Assembly: GCF_964340395.1 (NCBI RefSeq)
Contig: NC_135549.1
Coordinates: 7,738,842-7,802,841 of the forward strand
Length of the DNA: 64,000 nt
From: Glandiceps talaboti
Lineage: Eukaryota > Hemichordata > Enteropneusta > Spengelidae
Direction of reading: 5' to 3'
The position numbers and the translations under genes are program-made. The notes below the pieces were generated by a model. That model ran no database searches, was not told the DNA's origin, and saw only the letters and a program-made list of their open reading frames with translations. This document shows, in pieces, positions 29,201 through 41,943 of this stretch. Each line of letters starts with the position of its first letter. The stretch's first letter is position 1.

Positions 29201-31409
29201 ATCATGACCAATGTCAACAGTTGGTAAAGTCAGAGATGATGCTGATGAATCCAGAGATTTCTAGAAGGGGAAGTAAAGATAAATAAACAACCAGGTCAAA
29301 TTTTACAAACTTTCTACTTATATGTACCATGAAAAGTTTTTTTTTGAATTTTCTAAATTCAGTTCTTGTCTCTATTCTGGCAATACATCTTAGCAAGACT
29401 ATCCCCTGATCCAATCGGATTAAAATCTGATGTAGTGAACTTGGTGCAATTTATTTACCTGTAACCGCTGTTTCCTACTTTTATAGTCGTTTGTACTTTT
29501 TTGTTCCGTGAGTGAGCGCCTTGTTCCTACATCTGATACAATACCATGTGCTCACTCATAGAACGAAACCGAACAAACAATAATAAAAGTAGGAAACAAG
29601 GTAAATAAAGAAATTGCGCCAGGTTCACTACATCAGATATTAATCAGATTGCACCTGATCTCACCATTTGCATAATTTGTGAATTGCATACATTACTGAG
29701 TCATCAAGTTGAGGTTTGTAATGTTCTATGGTTGAATAGAATAACATACTTATACATACCTTGAGATTATGGAATGTATTCTTACTGTGGTCTTTGCTGT
29801 ATACATCACCGTATAGAGTGAAATCTTCCATACTCAGCTAAAATCGGAACAAGACACAACAAACTTGTTAGTTAATCAATAATTTCATTTTACATGTGTC
29901 TTTTGTTGTATGGACATATTTTAAAATATTTAGACAATGATATTATAATGATTCCTTCTCAGTGACCAATATTGTACACAAAACATATATCAATAATACC
30001 CTCTCTTTCAAGTTCCTCCTCTCCTCCTGCCTCTCTATCTCTCTGTCTCTTTCCTTTTCTGTTCCCTCTGCTTGTTTGTCTGCCTCTGTCTTTTATGTCT
30101 CTGTTTGTCTCTCTAACTCTCAAACTCAACAAATCTCTTAAGACTTACCTTATCTTGCAGCAGCAGTACAATATTCTGTGGTCCATTATTTACAATGGCA
30201 TCTAGATAATTTTGTTGTAGGTCATTGGGAGATACTGTGTGACCAGCAGGAACTGTGGCCAAGTGTGACAACAAGCTGAACAACAGAGACAAAGTAATGA
30301 ATATGTCATATTTTGGGACCAACAACAAGTACAATTTGGTAAATCTCTTTGCCTATTTTTAAGTATAATTTTAACATTGAAGACCATATTTGCACAATTA
30401 TTTTCAGCTAAAACTCCTTTTTCTAAACTAGGCTATCAAAATGCAAAGACAAAGTTGAATCACTGTTCATGTTCAAACAGTTCACACAATTGAATACTTT
30501 ACACGTAAAAACTCCCTGTTTTGTAATTAGGAACATATCAAACCACAGACTGGCAGTAGACTTAGATCTACACAGCCAATGCCTTTGTTTTATGTTACAC
30601 TATTTAATTCAAATTATTTAAATATTTCTATGGACATTATTTTTATCTCCTCACTGAAATTATAAGGTTGCCCAAAACTTTACAAACACAGGTTAAAATT
30701 TCAACAACATTCTTTTAAATGATGATTTAGTCTCAAATTAATATAAGCTCAGATTTGATGGTAGGCGTTTGTACACAATTTACTAACCAGCATAAATATT
30801 AGAAACGCAGTACATTTCATTTGGTATTATGGTAGTACATTTTGTACATGCGAGACCTGTATACATCCTGACCTAATCCTAAGTGACTATTGAACACACA
30901 GTCCTTATATTTATAGTATTTACATATATATATATATATATAATAGTCAATAATGAACATGCAGTATTTTGTCTGTATATTTAGTTAATTAATTCATTTC
31001 TGAAAATTCATAATTCACTAGATATTCCATATTATCAGCATGGTCTTATGATTTTGACAATAGAGGCAATATCATCTCAACAAATTCACTCGTTTGCTTC
31101 AGTCTTTCACCTGAATTCAATTGTTAATCAATACGGTAATCAGCTGACCTGCTATATCGTATAATGACGATGATGGGTGTAATTACATTTTTACAATGTA
31201 CACCTCTCTCTCTCATGACTTCGTTCTTTGCTAGAGATCTGATCATCATAACGTGTTATATCTAATAAACTGTTAGAAAAATAAATAAGACAACACACTT
31301 ACTTTCCATTTGACCATGCTATTATAGGAACCCGTCCTTCGGCAGATACGAACACAACCAGAAAAGATAAAAATGTAAGGACACTGACAAAATTTGTAGA
31401 GACAGCCAT
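26253..31409 (-). CDS. ATP6AP1: V-type proton ATPase accessory subunit S1 (Ac45), 9 exons
   Basis: Accessory subunit of the vacuolar H+-ATPase that aids assembly and sorting of the pump in endolysosomal and secretory membranes. Exons in coding order: 31409-31303, 30275-30149, 29837-29760, 29260-29064, 28593-28470, 28351-28119, 27625-27569, 27102-26880 and 26462-26253. They total 1,356 nt, 451 residues plus TAG (human: about 470). The N-terminus is a signal peptide (VLTFLSFLVVFVSA) followed by VPIIAWSNG. Next come NIVLLLQDKLSMEDF, a basic RVRR site, a luminal domain with many N-x-S/T sites and Cys pairs, one transmembrane helix (WMSLISILLMILIFAFGLIF) and the short cytosolic tail STMDRFDDPKGKQLV, a hallmark of Ac45. 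An in-frame upstream ATG (31421) would add four residues, but the chosen ATG has A at -3 and G at +4. It is divergent from RPS23. Confidence 0.95.
27384..27511. repeat. Exact 64-bp tandem duplication
   Basis: A 64-bp unit starting TATTGGTGTGTAGACAACGC occurs twice head to tail with no difference seen, in the ATP6AP1 intron between 27102 and 27569. The identity indicates a recent duplication. Confidence 0.93.
28307..28318 (-). other. ATP6AP1: Predicted furin-type cleavage site RVRR in Ac45
   Basis: Four codons spell R-V-R-R followed by E, fitting the R-x-(K/R)-R furin consensus. Vertebrate Ac45 is known to be cleaved in its luminal part at a basic site, so this is the likely equivalent. Confidence 0.6.
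29412..29652. mobile_element. Foldback/MITE element, copy 1 (in ATP6AP1 intron)
   Basis: About 241 bp whose two halves are imperfect inverted copies. The left end CAATCGGATTAAAATCTGAT is matched, inverted, by ATCAGATATTAATCAGATTG on the right. Flanking octamers CCCTGATC (29404-29411) and ACCTGATC (29653-29660) differ at one base and look like an 8-bp target-site duplication. The ends are shared with the element at 35100. Confidence 0.7.
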
Positions 31410-31433
31410 GATTGAAGTCATCTGACAAACTAT

Positions 31434-31439
31434 CACGTG
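31434..31439. promoter_or_regulatory. CLEAR-like E-box CACGTG
   Basis: ATCACGTGAT sits about 25 bp upstream of the ATP6AP1 start codon. In vertebrates, V-ATPase genes carry GTCACGTGAC-type CLEAR sites bound by TFEB/MITF. The core and its immediate flanks (T..A) match that preference. Function is inferred. Confidence 0.5.
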
Positions 31440-31689
31440 ATTATTGGTTCGGGAAAGCGCCCTCTAAGTTGATGAGCTATACATATTCTCATATTTTCAT
31501 ATATCCATGACTTCCCACGTACTTTAAGACGCCATCCTCAAATATTGAAATGTCATTTATTTTGTTGATTTGAAAGTGACAAACCAATTTGTTCTAAAGA
31601 AGGAGTTTCCGTCAATTTGACCCTTGACAAACAACGCCCTCAACAGCAAAGTTTGGTAAGTTATCAAGGTACGTTATTCTCGTTTTCTA

Positions 31690-31724
31690 CAGTCTCGTCC
31701 TTTTTCTCCTTGCCGTCGGACATC
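31690..31724 (+). promoter_or_regulatory. RPS23: RPS23 transcription start with 5'-TOP tract
   Basis: Just upstream of the RPS23 ATG lies a pyrimidine-rich stretch (TCGTCCTTTTTCTCCTTGCC). Ribosomal protein mRNAs start at a C within such a tract, which gives mTOR-dependent translation control. A start near 31697-31700 would leave a 5' UTR of about 25 nt, normal for this class. Confidence 0.6.
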
Positions 31725-34750
<3,026 letters not shown>

Positions 34751-34803
34751 GGATCACATCTTGTTATGATACTGTGAAAGTAATGTAATTTGAAATGGTT
34801 CTC

Positions 34804-34809
34804 ATTAAA
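34804..34809 (+). terminator. RPS23: RPS23 poly(A) signal ATTAAA
   Basis: ATTAAA lies about 55 nt after the RPS23 stop, giving a short 3' UTR as usual for ribosomal protein mRNAs. Confidence 0.7.
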
Positions 34810-34911
34810 AAGTGAGTTTTACAACAGTATCAAACTGGCTGCTCAGGTGTGTATGTTTTGGTGTGTTTGTGTATGCTCTATTCTTGCTGAACACTAATAC
34901 CTATGAAAACA

Positions 34912-34985
34912 CGTCGTCAGTGGCCGAGTGGTTAAACCACTTGTCTCTTACCACTGTGGCTGAGGTTTGAACCCATTCAGGGTTT
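34912..34985 (+). repeat. tRNA-derived SINE head (Ser/Leu-like)
   Basis: The sequence opens GTCGTCAGTGGCCGAGTGGTTAA, like a tRNA-Ser/Leu 5' half. It has a box A match (TGGCCGAGTGG, 34921-34931) and a box B match (GGTTTGAACCC, 34964-34974). The acceptor and T stems do not pair, so it is not a working tRNA. A SINE fragment is the likely origin. Confidence 0.6.
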
Positions 34986-35099
34986 GATTAAATTTATCAC
35001 ACTGTAAGTAAGAAGAGTGTCGTTCAGTTTGACTCTACCGAACAAAGCATGTTTTTCCCCGGGTACTCCTGTTTCCTCCTGCATTAACACGACCAACCC

Positions 35100-35205
35100 C
35101 AATCTGATTAAAATCCAATGTAGATGTCGGCAATCGTTCATTGCTATTTTACCTTCGTTATTTTGCTGATTAGCCGACATCTACATAGGATTTTAATCAG
35201 ATTGA
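35100..35205. mobile_element. Foldback/MITE element, copy 2
   Basis: About 106 bp. CAATCTGATTAAAATCCAAT at the left is matched, inverted, by the right end (ATAGGATTTTAATCAGATTG), and the arms continue through ATGTAGATGTCGG. Both flanks carry the octamer ACCAACCC (35092-35099 and 35206-35213), a perfect 8-bp target-site duplication. The same terminal sequence is found at 29412. Confidence 0.8.
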
Positions 35206-36215
35206 ACCAACCCATGAGGGATGGCCCTCACAGACTTCTTGGGAGATAAGTGTTTATATACTTACAGAACTATCTAGTAATGATAAAAGATTATTTTTTT
35301 TATTTCTGATATTATGGACCATTTTTGTTTAACGGTATAGAAAAAAGTCAAACAATCTGTAAGACACAAAAATGAATGTGTGACTTGCCCAATGATGATA
35401 GGGTGAGAAAATATTAGACTAACAGTTGGCGAGTCTACAGAATATTAGCATGTAAAGGTGGATTATGGCAGTAATTTTCAAATATGAATTTTGGTGATGA
35501 ATGATAGCATCTTTATGAAAGCACCACCATTATTCATCTTCAGTGAATCAGTTCTGGGACATATTTTCTCCACTTGTACTTTGTGGATGCTCAGAATCTC
35601 AGACCACTAAAAGTGGTCTGAGTCAGAATGCACATTTCTACATACCAAATACCCAATGAAAATGAAAAACCTCTTGACTCAAATTTAATATGGAACATCA
35701 TGACATATTTGATAAAGGGAGTTTTCTGTCCATGTATTCCAGGAAGGACATCATAAATGAAGCTCTATAAACTTTGTCATTAGTAGCCATTACCTATTTA
35801 GTAATCCTAGGAGTCTATCATGCCATACTGGAAGCCTCACAAGTTCAACACACACCATGTACTTGAATGCACATGTTCATAAGGCTAGGCAAACTAAACA
35901 AAATGAAATTGACTGTGGCTGTAGGGAAGGGGGGGGGGGGGGTCTTGTCTCAGTACGCACTTTTATAAAAAGAAAAAATATTTGTTCAAAATTAAAAAAA
36001 CTGATTCATCACATAGCAAGGCCAGGGATAGAGGATAGAGGCACACCAAAGTTGGTACATCACATGAAATTGCTACATGTGATGTTGGCATGTCAAATTG
36101 GCATGTAGGGTTCCAAGGTGTTGTGTCATGAAATCCAGATATGACTGTAAACATATGTGTAAAGGTGTGCCCATTTACTAAACACACATTGAAGTAGGGT
36201 CAATGGTGTTCTTAC

Positions 36216-36404
36216 TTGTAGCAGAGTTTCTGATTCTATAGAGTATGGGTACAAGGTGTACATACATGTATAGCTCGGAGATTTGTCATTGGCTTTTCGA
36301 TCTAGCAATCCTACATTAACACCAAGCTTGAGAAGTTTTTCAGCATTAGATTCATTGCTGAGAACTCTCAGCAAAAAGACATTATCCATATATGCATACA
36401 TCAA
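36216..36404 (-). pseudogene. Doubtful isolated coding-like exon or gene relic
   Basis: On the minus strand 63 codons are open from ATG to a GTAAGA donor, and an acceptor-like TATGGCAG lies a little upstream. The translation contains NAEKLLKLGVNVGLLDRKAN, which has the look of an armadillo- or ankyrin-type helix, but I do not recognise a gene. No partner exon was found within the 2.7-kb intergenic gap, so it may be a relic or chance. Confidence 0.2.
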
Positions 36405-37341
36405 TCATAATGTACTACTGCCATAGAAAATAAAATAACTTAAAGCACCAATGGCAGTAGTCACATAACAGACCATACTGATATTAATGTCATCTTCAAA
36501 ATAGTTTCCAAATTTGACATCCAGAGGAGTAACATAGACATCAAACAGTACTGCAAATGTATGATGTCTTTTGACCAAATAAAGTTTAAACTATTGGCAC
36601 ACTAAAGTTTTTAATCACCATGCAGTGAATTCAATCCCAATCTATCCAGTGAAAGGTGTAAATCGAACATTAGGCCAATCTACCAAAACTAAACCATGTG
36701 ACTGAAAATTGTATATTTAGACCTTAACACATCATATGAAGAATGGCGTTCATCTTGTCTTTAACAATTCTTCACCTAGACATCCCTAGAAACATGACAA
36801 ATATCCCAACAAAACTTTACAACAATTTATGTGTACCCAGCATTTTTTGACCAAAACCATCTTTTTAGACCTAATGTACTCATCAACAATTGGTTATCTT
36901 GTTTTTAACAATTTCTCATATAGGCACCCTAGAAACATCCTCACCAAATTTCTGACCATTCCTCTTACTACAATTTGACCAAAAATGTACATAATTTTAT
37001 GACCATTTCGCCCTCTATAATATATACATGTATATACAAACTAGACCTGTAAAATGACTGGTAGTCTAGTTCCTATACATTATCGTTACCATTAAATGTC
37101 CACCCACACAGTTGGCACCCAGACTATAAAATAACATCAAGGGCTATTACAAGTAACAAGAGTTTTTGACTCATTTGTTAATGCAGACATATCCACACAC
37201 ACTTCTCCACGGCATGTTAACTCAAATGAGCTAAAAATGTATTGCTATGATAATATTGATATGCATACATCGGGTACATCTAAAACATGTGTTGTTGATA
37301 TTAATGCAAGTCAATCATATGTTTATGATATTCAGTATATA

Positions 37342-37351
37342 TTTATTTATT
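37342..37351 (-). terminator. TRMU: TRMU poly(A) signal
   Basis: On the minus strand AATAAATAAA lies about 135 nt after the TRMU stop codon, giving overlapping poly(A) signals for that gene. Confidence 0.65.
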
Positions 37352-37485
37352 CATTCAAACTATCAATTTATATAATTTCTGAATACAAATATATATCCAT
37401 CAACCTTTCATTAGTAGTGTTCAGGTTTTTCTCTAATTGACATTCCTGGACCGAGAATAAAATATCACATTATTATTTGTGGACA

Positions 37486-38688
37486 TCAGTTGGTTAATGT
37501 TTCCAGTTCCTCTGATAATCTGCTGTGAGTGAGTCGACCAATATCATAGAGAGAGGGTCCTACTGAAACAATCCTGGCACCTCCCAAGCATTCATCACCT
37601 TGGTACAACACTGCAAACTGTCCTGCAGTCAAGGCTCTCAGTGGCTGCTCTAATGTAATAATTGCTTGCTGATGTTCATTAATGGTTACTGCACACCTAA
37701 CCAATGGATGAACATGGACATGCTGAAATCGGAACTCGCATTGCAGTAGTTTTTCTTCTATAAGTTGTTTAGGAATGGTGTGAATCCAGTGTAATGGTTC
37801 CGTCAACATTGTTTGGGAGAACAATGCTGGGTGATGAGTACCTGGGGCTACATACACAGTCTGTGTGTTTGTATCTTTACTTGCAATAAACCAAGCAAGC
37901 TTCTGTCCACCAATATGTGCCCTTTGACCCACAGTAAATAAATGACACCCACCATGCCTACTTATAACCCTTCCATCTTCTATCGATACAAAATTACCAG
38001 GAGTGGGTTCAATATATTCCTGGATAAATCTCTGAAAATTCCGGTTTCCAATGAAACAGATTCCCATACTTTCCTTCTTTTTCACAATTTTGTCAAGACC
38101 TTCTCCCTTTGCAATTTCTTTGACTTGGTGCTTGGTTAGTCCACCAAGTGGAAATAAAGTCTTTTGCAATGCTTTCTGGGATATCTGTGACAGAAAGAAA
38201 GTCTGTTCCTTTTTCGGATCAACACCTTTGAGGAGCTTGATGCCATTTTGTTGGACAATATCACTTTTATACAAAATATCTTCTCCAATATCAGTCCTGG
38301 CATAATGTCCTGTTGCTAGGGCATCAGCTTGGAATTCTGTCATGGCATACTTCAAGAATTTATCAAATTTAATGTACTTGTTACATAATACATCAGGATT
38401 CGGAGTGGTTCCAGTTTGATATTCTTTGAGGAAATAAGAAAACACATCATGCCAATAGTCCTGAACAAAGTTGACATGATGTAAAGGTATTTTTAATTGT
38501 TCACACACATACTGTGCATCTTGGAATTCAGTATCTGATAAACAAACTCCTGTCTCATCCAGAGAATCCCAATTCTTCATAAATAATCCTGTCACTCTGT
38601 AACCTTTCCTTTTCAGCAACAAAGCAGCTACACTACTGTCTACACCACCTGACATAGCACACACAATGTGTCGCAGTCTTGCAGCCAT
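37486..38688 (-). CDS. TRMU: Mitochondrial tRNA-specific 2-thiouridylase 1
   Basis: MnmA/TRMU family: ATP-dependent thiolation of the wobble uridine (s2U34) of mitochondrial tRNAs for Lys, Glu and Gln. 400 residues (human: about 421) in one uninterrupted exon. The PP-loop SGGVDSS binds ATP near the N-terminus. GLFMKNWDS, the NPDVLCNKYIKF segment with the first catalytic Cys, ATGHYAR, QTFFLSQ, FPLGGLTK and KKESMGICFIGNRNF with the second catalytic Cys follow in order. The C-terminal beta-barrel ends near GQFAVLYQGDECLGGARI. I chose MAARLRH because the sequence upstream (TTGTCTTCTCAG, ending 38698) looks like a splice acceptor, so the 10 extra in-frame residues from an ATG at 38718 are probably intronic. 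The gene is divergent from MDM1. Confidence 0.96.
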   Translation of the reverse strand: MAARLRHIVCAMSGGVDSSVAALLLKRKGYRVTGLFMKNWDSLDETGVCLSDTEFQDAQYVCEQLKIPLHHVNFVQDYWHDVFSYFLKEYQTGTTPNPDVLCNKYIKFDKFLKYAMTEFQADALATGHYARTDIGEDILYKSDIVQQNGIKLLKGVDPKKEQTFFLSQISQKALQKTLFPLGGLTKHQVKEIAKGEGLDKIVKKKESMGICFIGNRNFQRFIQEYIEPTPGNFVSIEDGRVISRHGGCHLFTVGQRAHIGGQKLAWFIASKDTNTQTVYVAPGTHHPALFSQTMLTEPLHWIHTIPKQLIEEKLLQCEFRFQHVHVHPLVRCAVTINEHQQAIITLEQPLRALTAGQFAVLYQGDECLGGARIVSVGPSLYDIGRLTHSRLSEELETLTN

Positions 38689-39638
38689 ATTGAGTACCTG
38701 AGAAGACAATGGAATCAATATACATGTGAATAGTTAAATGAAGTATGTAGGAGGAGTAGTCTCGATTTATACTTCATATATGAAAGCAAATGCCAGACAT
38801 AAACACATGTTATAAAGCTTGGTAAAACAGCAACATGTTTTCATTCTTCTTGACCACAGTACTCTATGCCTCTAAACCACAGTACCTCTAGTATCATAGA
38901 GAGGGACTTTGGACAAACCTAAAGTCCAATCTGTGGGTAGGAAAAATTAAGCACTTGGTATCTACGATGGACAAAATATGATGGGAACATTGATGAAAAT
39001 TCCATTCTGAAGAATTTGTTCAACAAGAAATTGAACAATTGATACTAGATGCCTGAAAAATTGCCATCACATCAAATTTACCATCATTTCTTACAGATAA
39101 ATGAAAATTCATGCCATTTCATGTACACTGTACCTTGTTAGCAATTAAGTAAATTGTGAAGAAAAAAATTTCAATCATATTTAAACCAAACCCCCACCCC
39201 CATACACACACCTTCACACATGTAACCCATTGACATTGTGAGGTGTGACCTTGACTGAGTTGTAATATACTGTAATATAATATCAAAATTCACCTACTTC
39301 AAATCTTCACTTGTGGACTCTGAACACTATGTATATTTGACTTATTTGGTCACAGTCTCTCTATTGTGAAAAAGAAAAGATATATGCCGGTTTCCTGAGT
39401 AACGTAGTACTAAAACTACTATACTAGTACTAGTAGTCATGTGTGTAGTGTAGTGACATATGACTTGTGTCAAAGGTCACTTGGTAACTGTAAGCACAAT
39501 GCGACTGCGCAGTACTAAGGACGCCATACTTTAACGAAGTTTTTGAACGGGACTGGTGATTGGTGTTGCACAGTGTGATATCTCAAAAATACACAATTAC
39601 TTGATAAATGTTTCACTGTAAATCAAGAGTTCGATAAA
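38689..39638. promoter_or_regulatory. Divergent promoter region TRMU / MDM1
   Basis: About 950 bp separate the two start codons. On the minus strand a splice acceptor at ~38698 implies a non-coding 5' exon of TRMU somewhere here. Near the MDM1 side are GCGACTGCGCAG (39501-39512, partly NRF-1-like) and GACGCCAT (39520-39527, YY1-like on the minus strand), both common at TATA-less housekeeping promoters. These site assignments are tentative. Confidence 0.45.
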
Positions 39639-41859
39639 ATGCCTGTGCGTTTCAAGGTATGTGAACGCAATAATATATATATTTATGTACAACCGTTGAA
39701 GCCACTGGGTCAAGATCGAGCTCGCTCGAGAGGTGAATCCAGATTCCCTATTGTCAATCATGTTTATGTCAATGGCGGTGCTTGTACGATGCATTACATT
39801 TAAATGAAAGTTTCCCTAGCATCATTTTTTATCAAAAATACAATAATTTCTTTATATTTGACAGAAAATAGCATAGATTGAAAGAAAGAAAAATGGCCCT
39901 GCATTTACCAAGTTGCGAAGTGAACGATGATGAACACTGAGACAATGAATATAACGTTTGCATGTACTACATTAGTGTCATTACAACTGATACACCCGGG
40001 CACAGATTATTATGAAATTGTGAAAAACGTTGTTAATAAATGTTTTTCTCCGTAGCCAATCCCTTTAAACAGTTGCCTTTGTTACTTTTAAATAGCACGC
40101 TATAATTTTCCCGCGTCTGAACCACATTTCCTTTGTTGCTTATTTGGTTTGGATTCAGCATGTTATAACATGCAACATAGTGGTCAGTTGAAACTGGACA
40201 GAAATAACAGTTTAAACGATTACAGTCACTGCCAGTCTTTGAAGAGAGCAACATCTGTGTTTTACTCTGAGTCAGTGGATCTGGTATCACAAAATTCCAA
40301 ATTTGGGAATACTAAGTTATAGCAGTGTGTTAAACTTTGTGAGGAGATTTTATTTGAATTGTGTCCAGGATTTGACTTCCAAATCAGTATGAAATTGACA
40401 GAGCCAGAAGTAAGTATTGACGCACCTTTCTTTAGGTTCTGCATATATTTAAGTTCATCTCTGAAAAGGAACAGTTTTTCTTGGTTTTTCCCTGTTTTTT
40501 TTTTTCTGCATTGCATATCTCAATACAATATGAAATATAAGTTTGCAGCAGCAGCAGTGTGTAATTTCCTGATATGCATTTATGATTTCAATCCATAGGG
40601 TTCTTCGGAGTATAAAACTCACTACAAGTGGGTTGACTCCAGAAAGTCAGCTTCATTTTCTCCAGCACCAGAACAAATGGCACCAGATGCTGGAATCAAA
40701 TCTGCCCAACTAAGTAAGTGGGTTTTTTTTGAAAATCAATTTTCTTGAGAGACAACCATGTTTGCTTTCTTTATCTGTTGCTTATATCATAGCCCCTGGC
40801 ATGAACTCCAGGGTCTGTGGTTTTTATCAAATGAATATTTACAATTGAATCATAGATAGTGGATAAGAAGTTCTCATGTACACTATCTATGATCTCAGAC
40901 TGTTGTAGAAAATATATCAGTGATCAGAGCTGTGACTAAGCAAAGAATGCAATCAGGACATGGCTAAATGTTTACCAATTTTATTGTGTAAGTCCTCGTT
41001 GGAAGTGATTGAAACAATAGAGAGGGGAATAGTAGAATAGAAATTGATACTATAAAGGGGAATAGTTAACAATATAAGAATGTCTCTCTAAAGTCTTGCT
41101 TTGTGCATGGATTGTATTACTGTAATACATCCATGCTTTGTGTTGGGTGCAATTCCAATTACACTGGTACTGGTTACCTTGGTACAAATCCTTGTTATCC
41201 ATGATTGACTAGAGTTAATACATCAAAATGAACAGTAATTGGGTCAAATTCCACCACAGTTTCTCCAACTTACTTTCAAGCACAGTTTTTGGTAGTAAGT
41301 TTGAGTATATGAATGTATCTTATGGGATACCTCAATATCTCCAAATATAGTCCTAGGTACATGTCATTAAATTCTTAAGAACATTATGAATGTAAGTGAG
41401 TTCAGTGACAAATAACTCTGATTTATGACAGTGTACTGTACACCACATTGATTGTATTGCAATACAGTACTTGTATACACAGTATTAAAGATACTTGTTG
41501 GAACTTAGATTATGTAGTGCTTCAGAGTCCCCATTTTGATTCTATATTGTGCCAAACTGATAGACAAGTGGCTAGAACATGATATATCTCCAGGGAAGAA
41601 CAAAATTGGCTAATTGGAATTCTACTTATGAGTGTCATTAAAGTGGCACAGAATGAATTTGGTAAATATTGATAAGTATCATTCTGTAGAGAGACTTACA
41701 TTGTAATCATTTGACATCTAAAGTTTGTGTCGTGCTAACACACATTCAAATTCCTCTCCCTATAAATATACAGTACAGTACAGTACAGTACTGTTGTTTA
41801 TTCTATTAGGCAGGTACGCCCCTTCATACAATAAAAATTTGACCTGGATCTCTCTATTC

Positions 41860-41943
<84 letters not shown>

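Larger units (their letters stand above)
31410..31724. promoter_or_regulatory. Bidirectional promoter ATP6AP1 / RPS23
   Basis: The start codons of ATP6AP1 (minus) and RPS23 (plus) lie about 315 bp apart. The interval holds an E-box TCACGTGA (CACGTG at 31434-31439), an inverted CCAAT (ATTGG at 31443-31447) next to ATP6AP1, and a pyrimidine tract next to RPS23. No TATA box was seen near either gene. Confidence 0.7.
34751..37485. other. Intergenic region RPS23 - TRMU
   Basis: Contains the RPS23 poly(A) site, a tRNA-like SINE head (34912-34985), a foldback element (35100-35205), an 11-bp stem hairpin at 35598-35622 (CTCAGACCACT, AAA, inverse), a G-run at ~35929-35942, a doubtful minus-strand exon candidate at 36216-36404, two diverged copies of a ~80-bp segment at ~36746 and ~36894 (both with CTAGAAACAT), and the TRMU poly(A) site. 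Confidence 0.6.

Noticed and set aside
34912-34985. Functional tRNA-Ser/Leu gene
   Set aside because: Promoter boxes are present, but the acceptor and T arms do not pair and no variable arm is formed.
40359-40395. ATG-started exon MKLTEPE before MDM1 exon 2, with a GTAAGT donor
   Set aside because: It is phase-compatible, but the exon at 39639 encodes MPVRFK, identical to the conserved MDM1 start, so the latter is preferred. An alternative first exon cannot be excluded.
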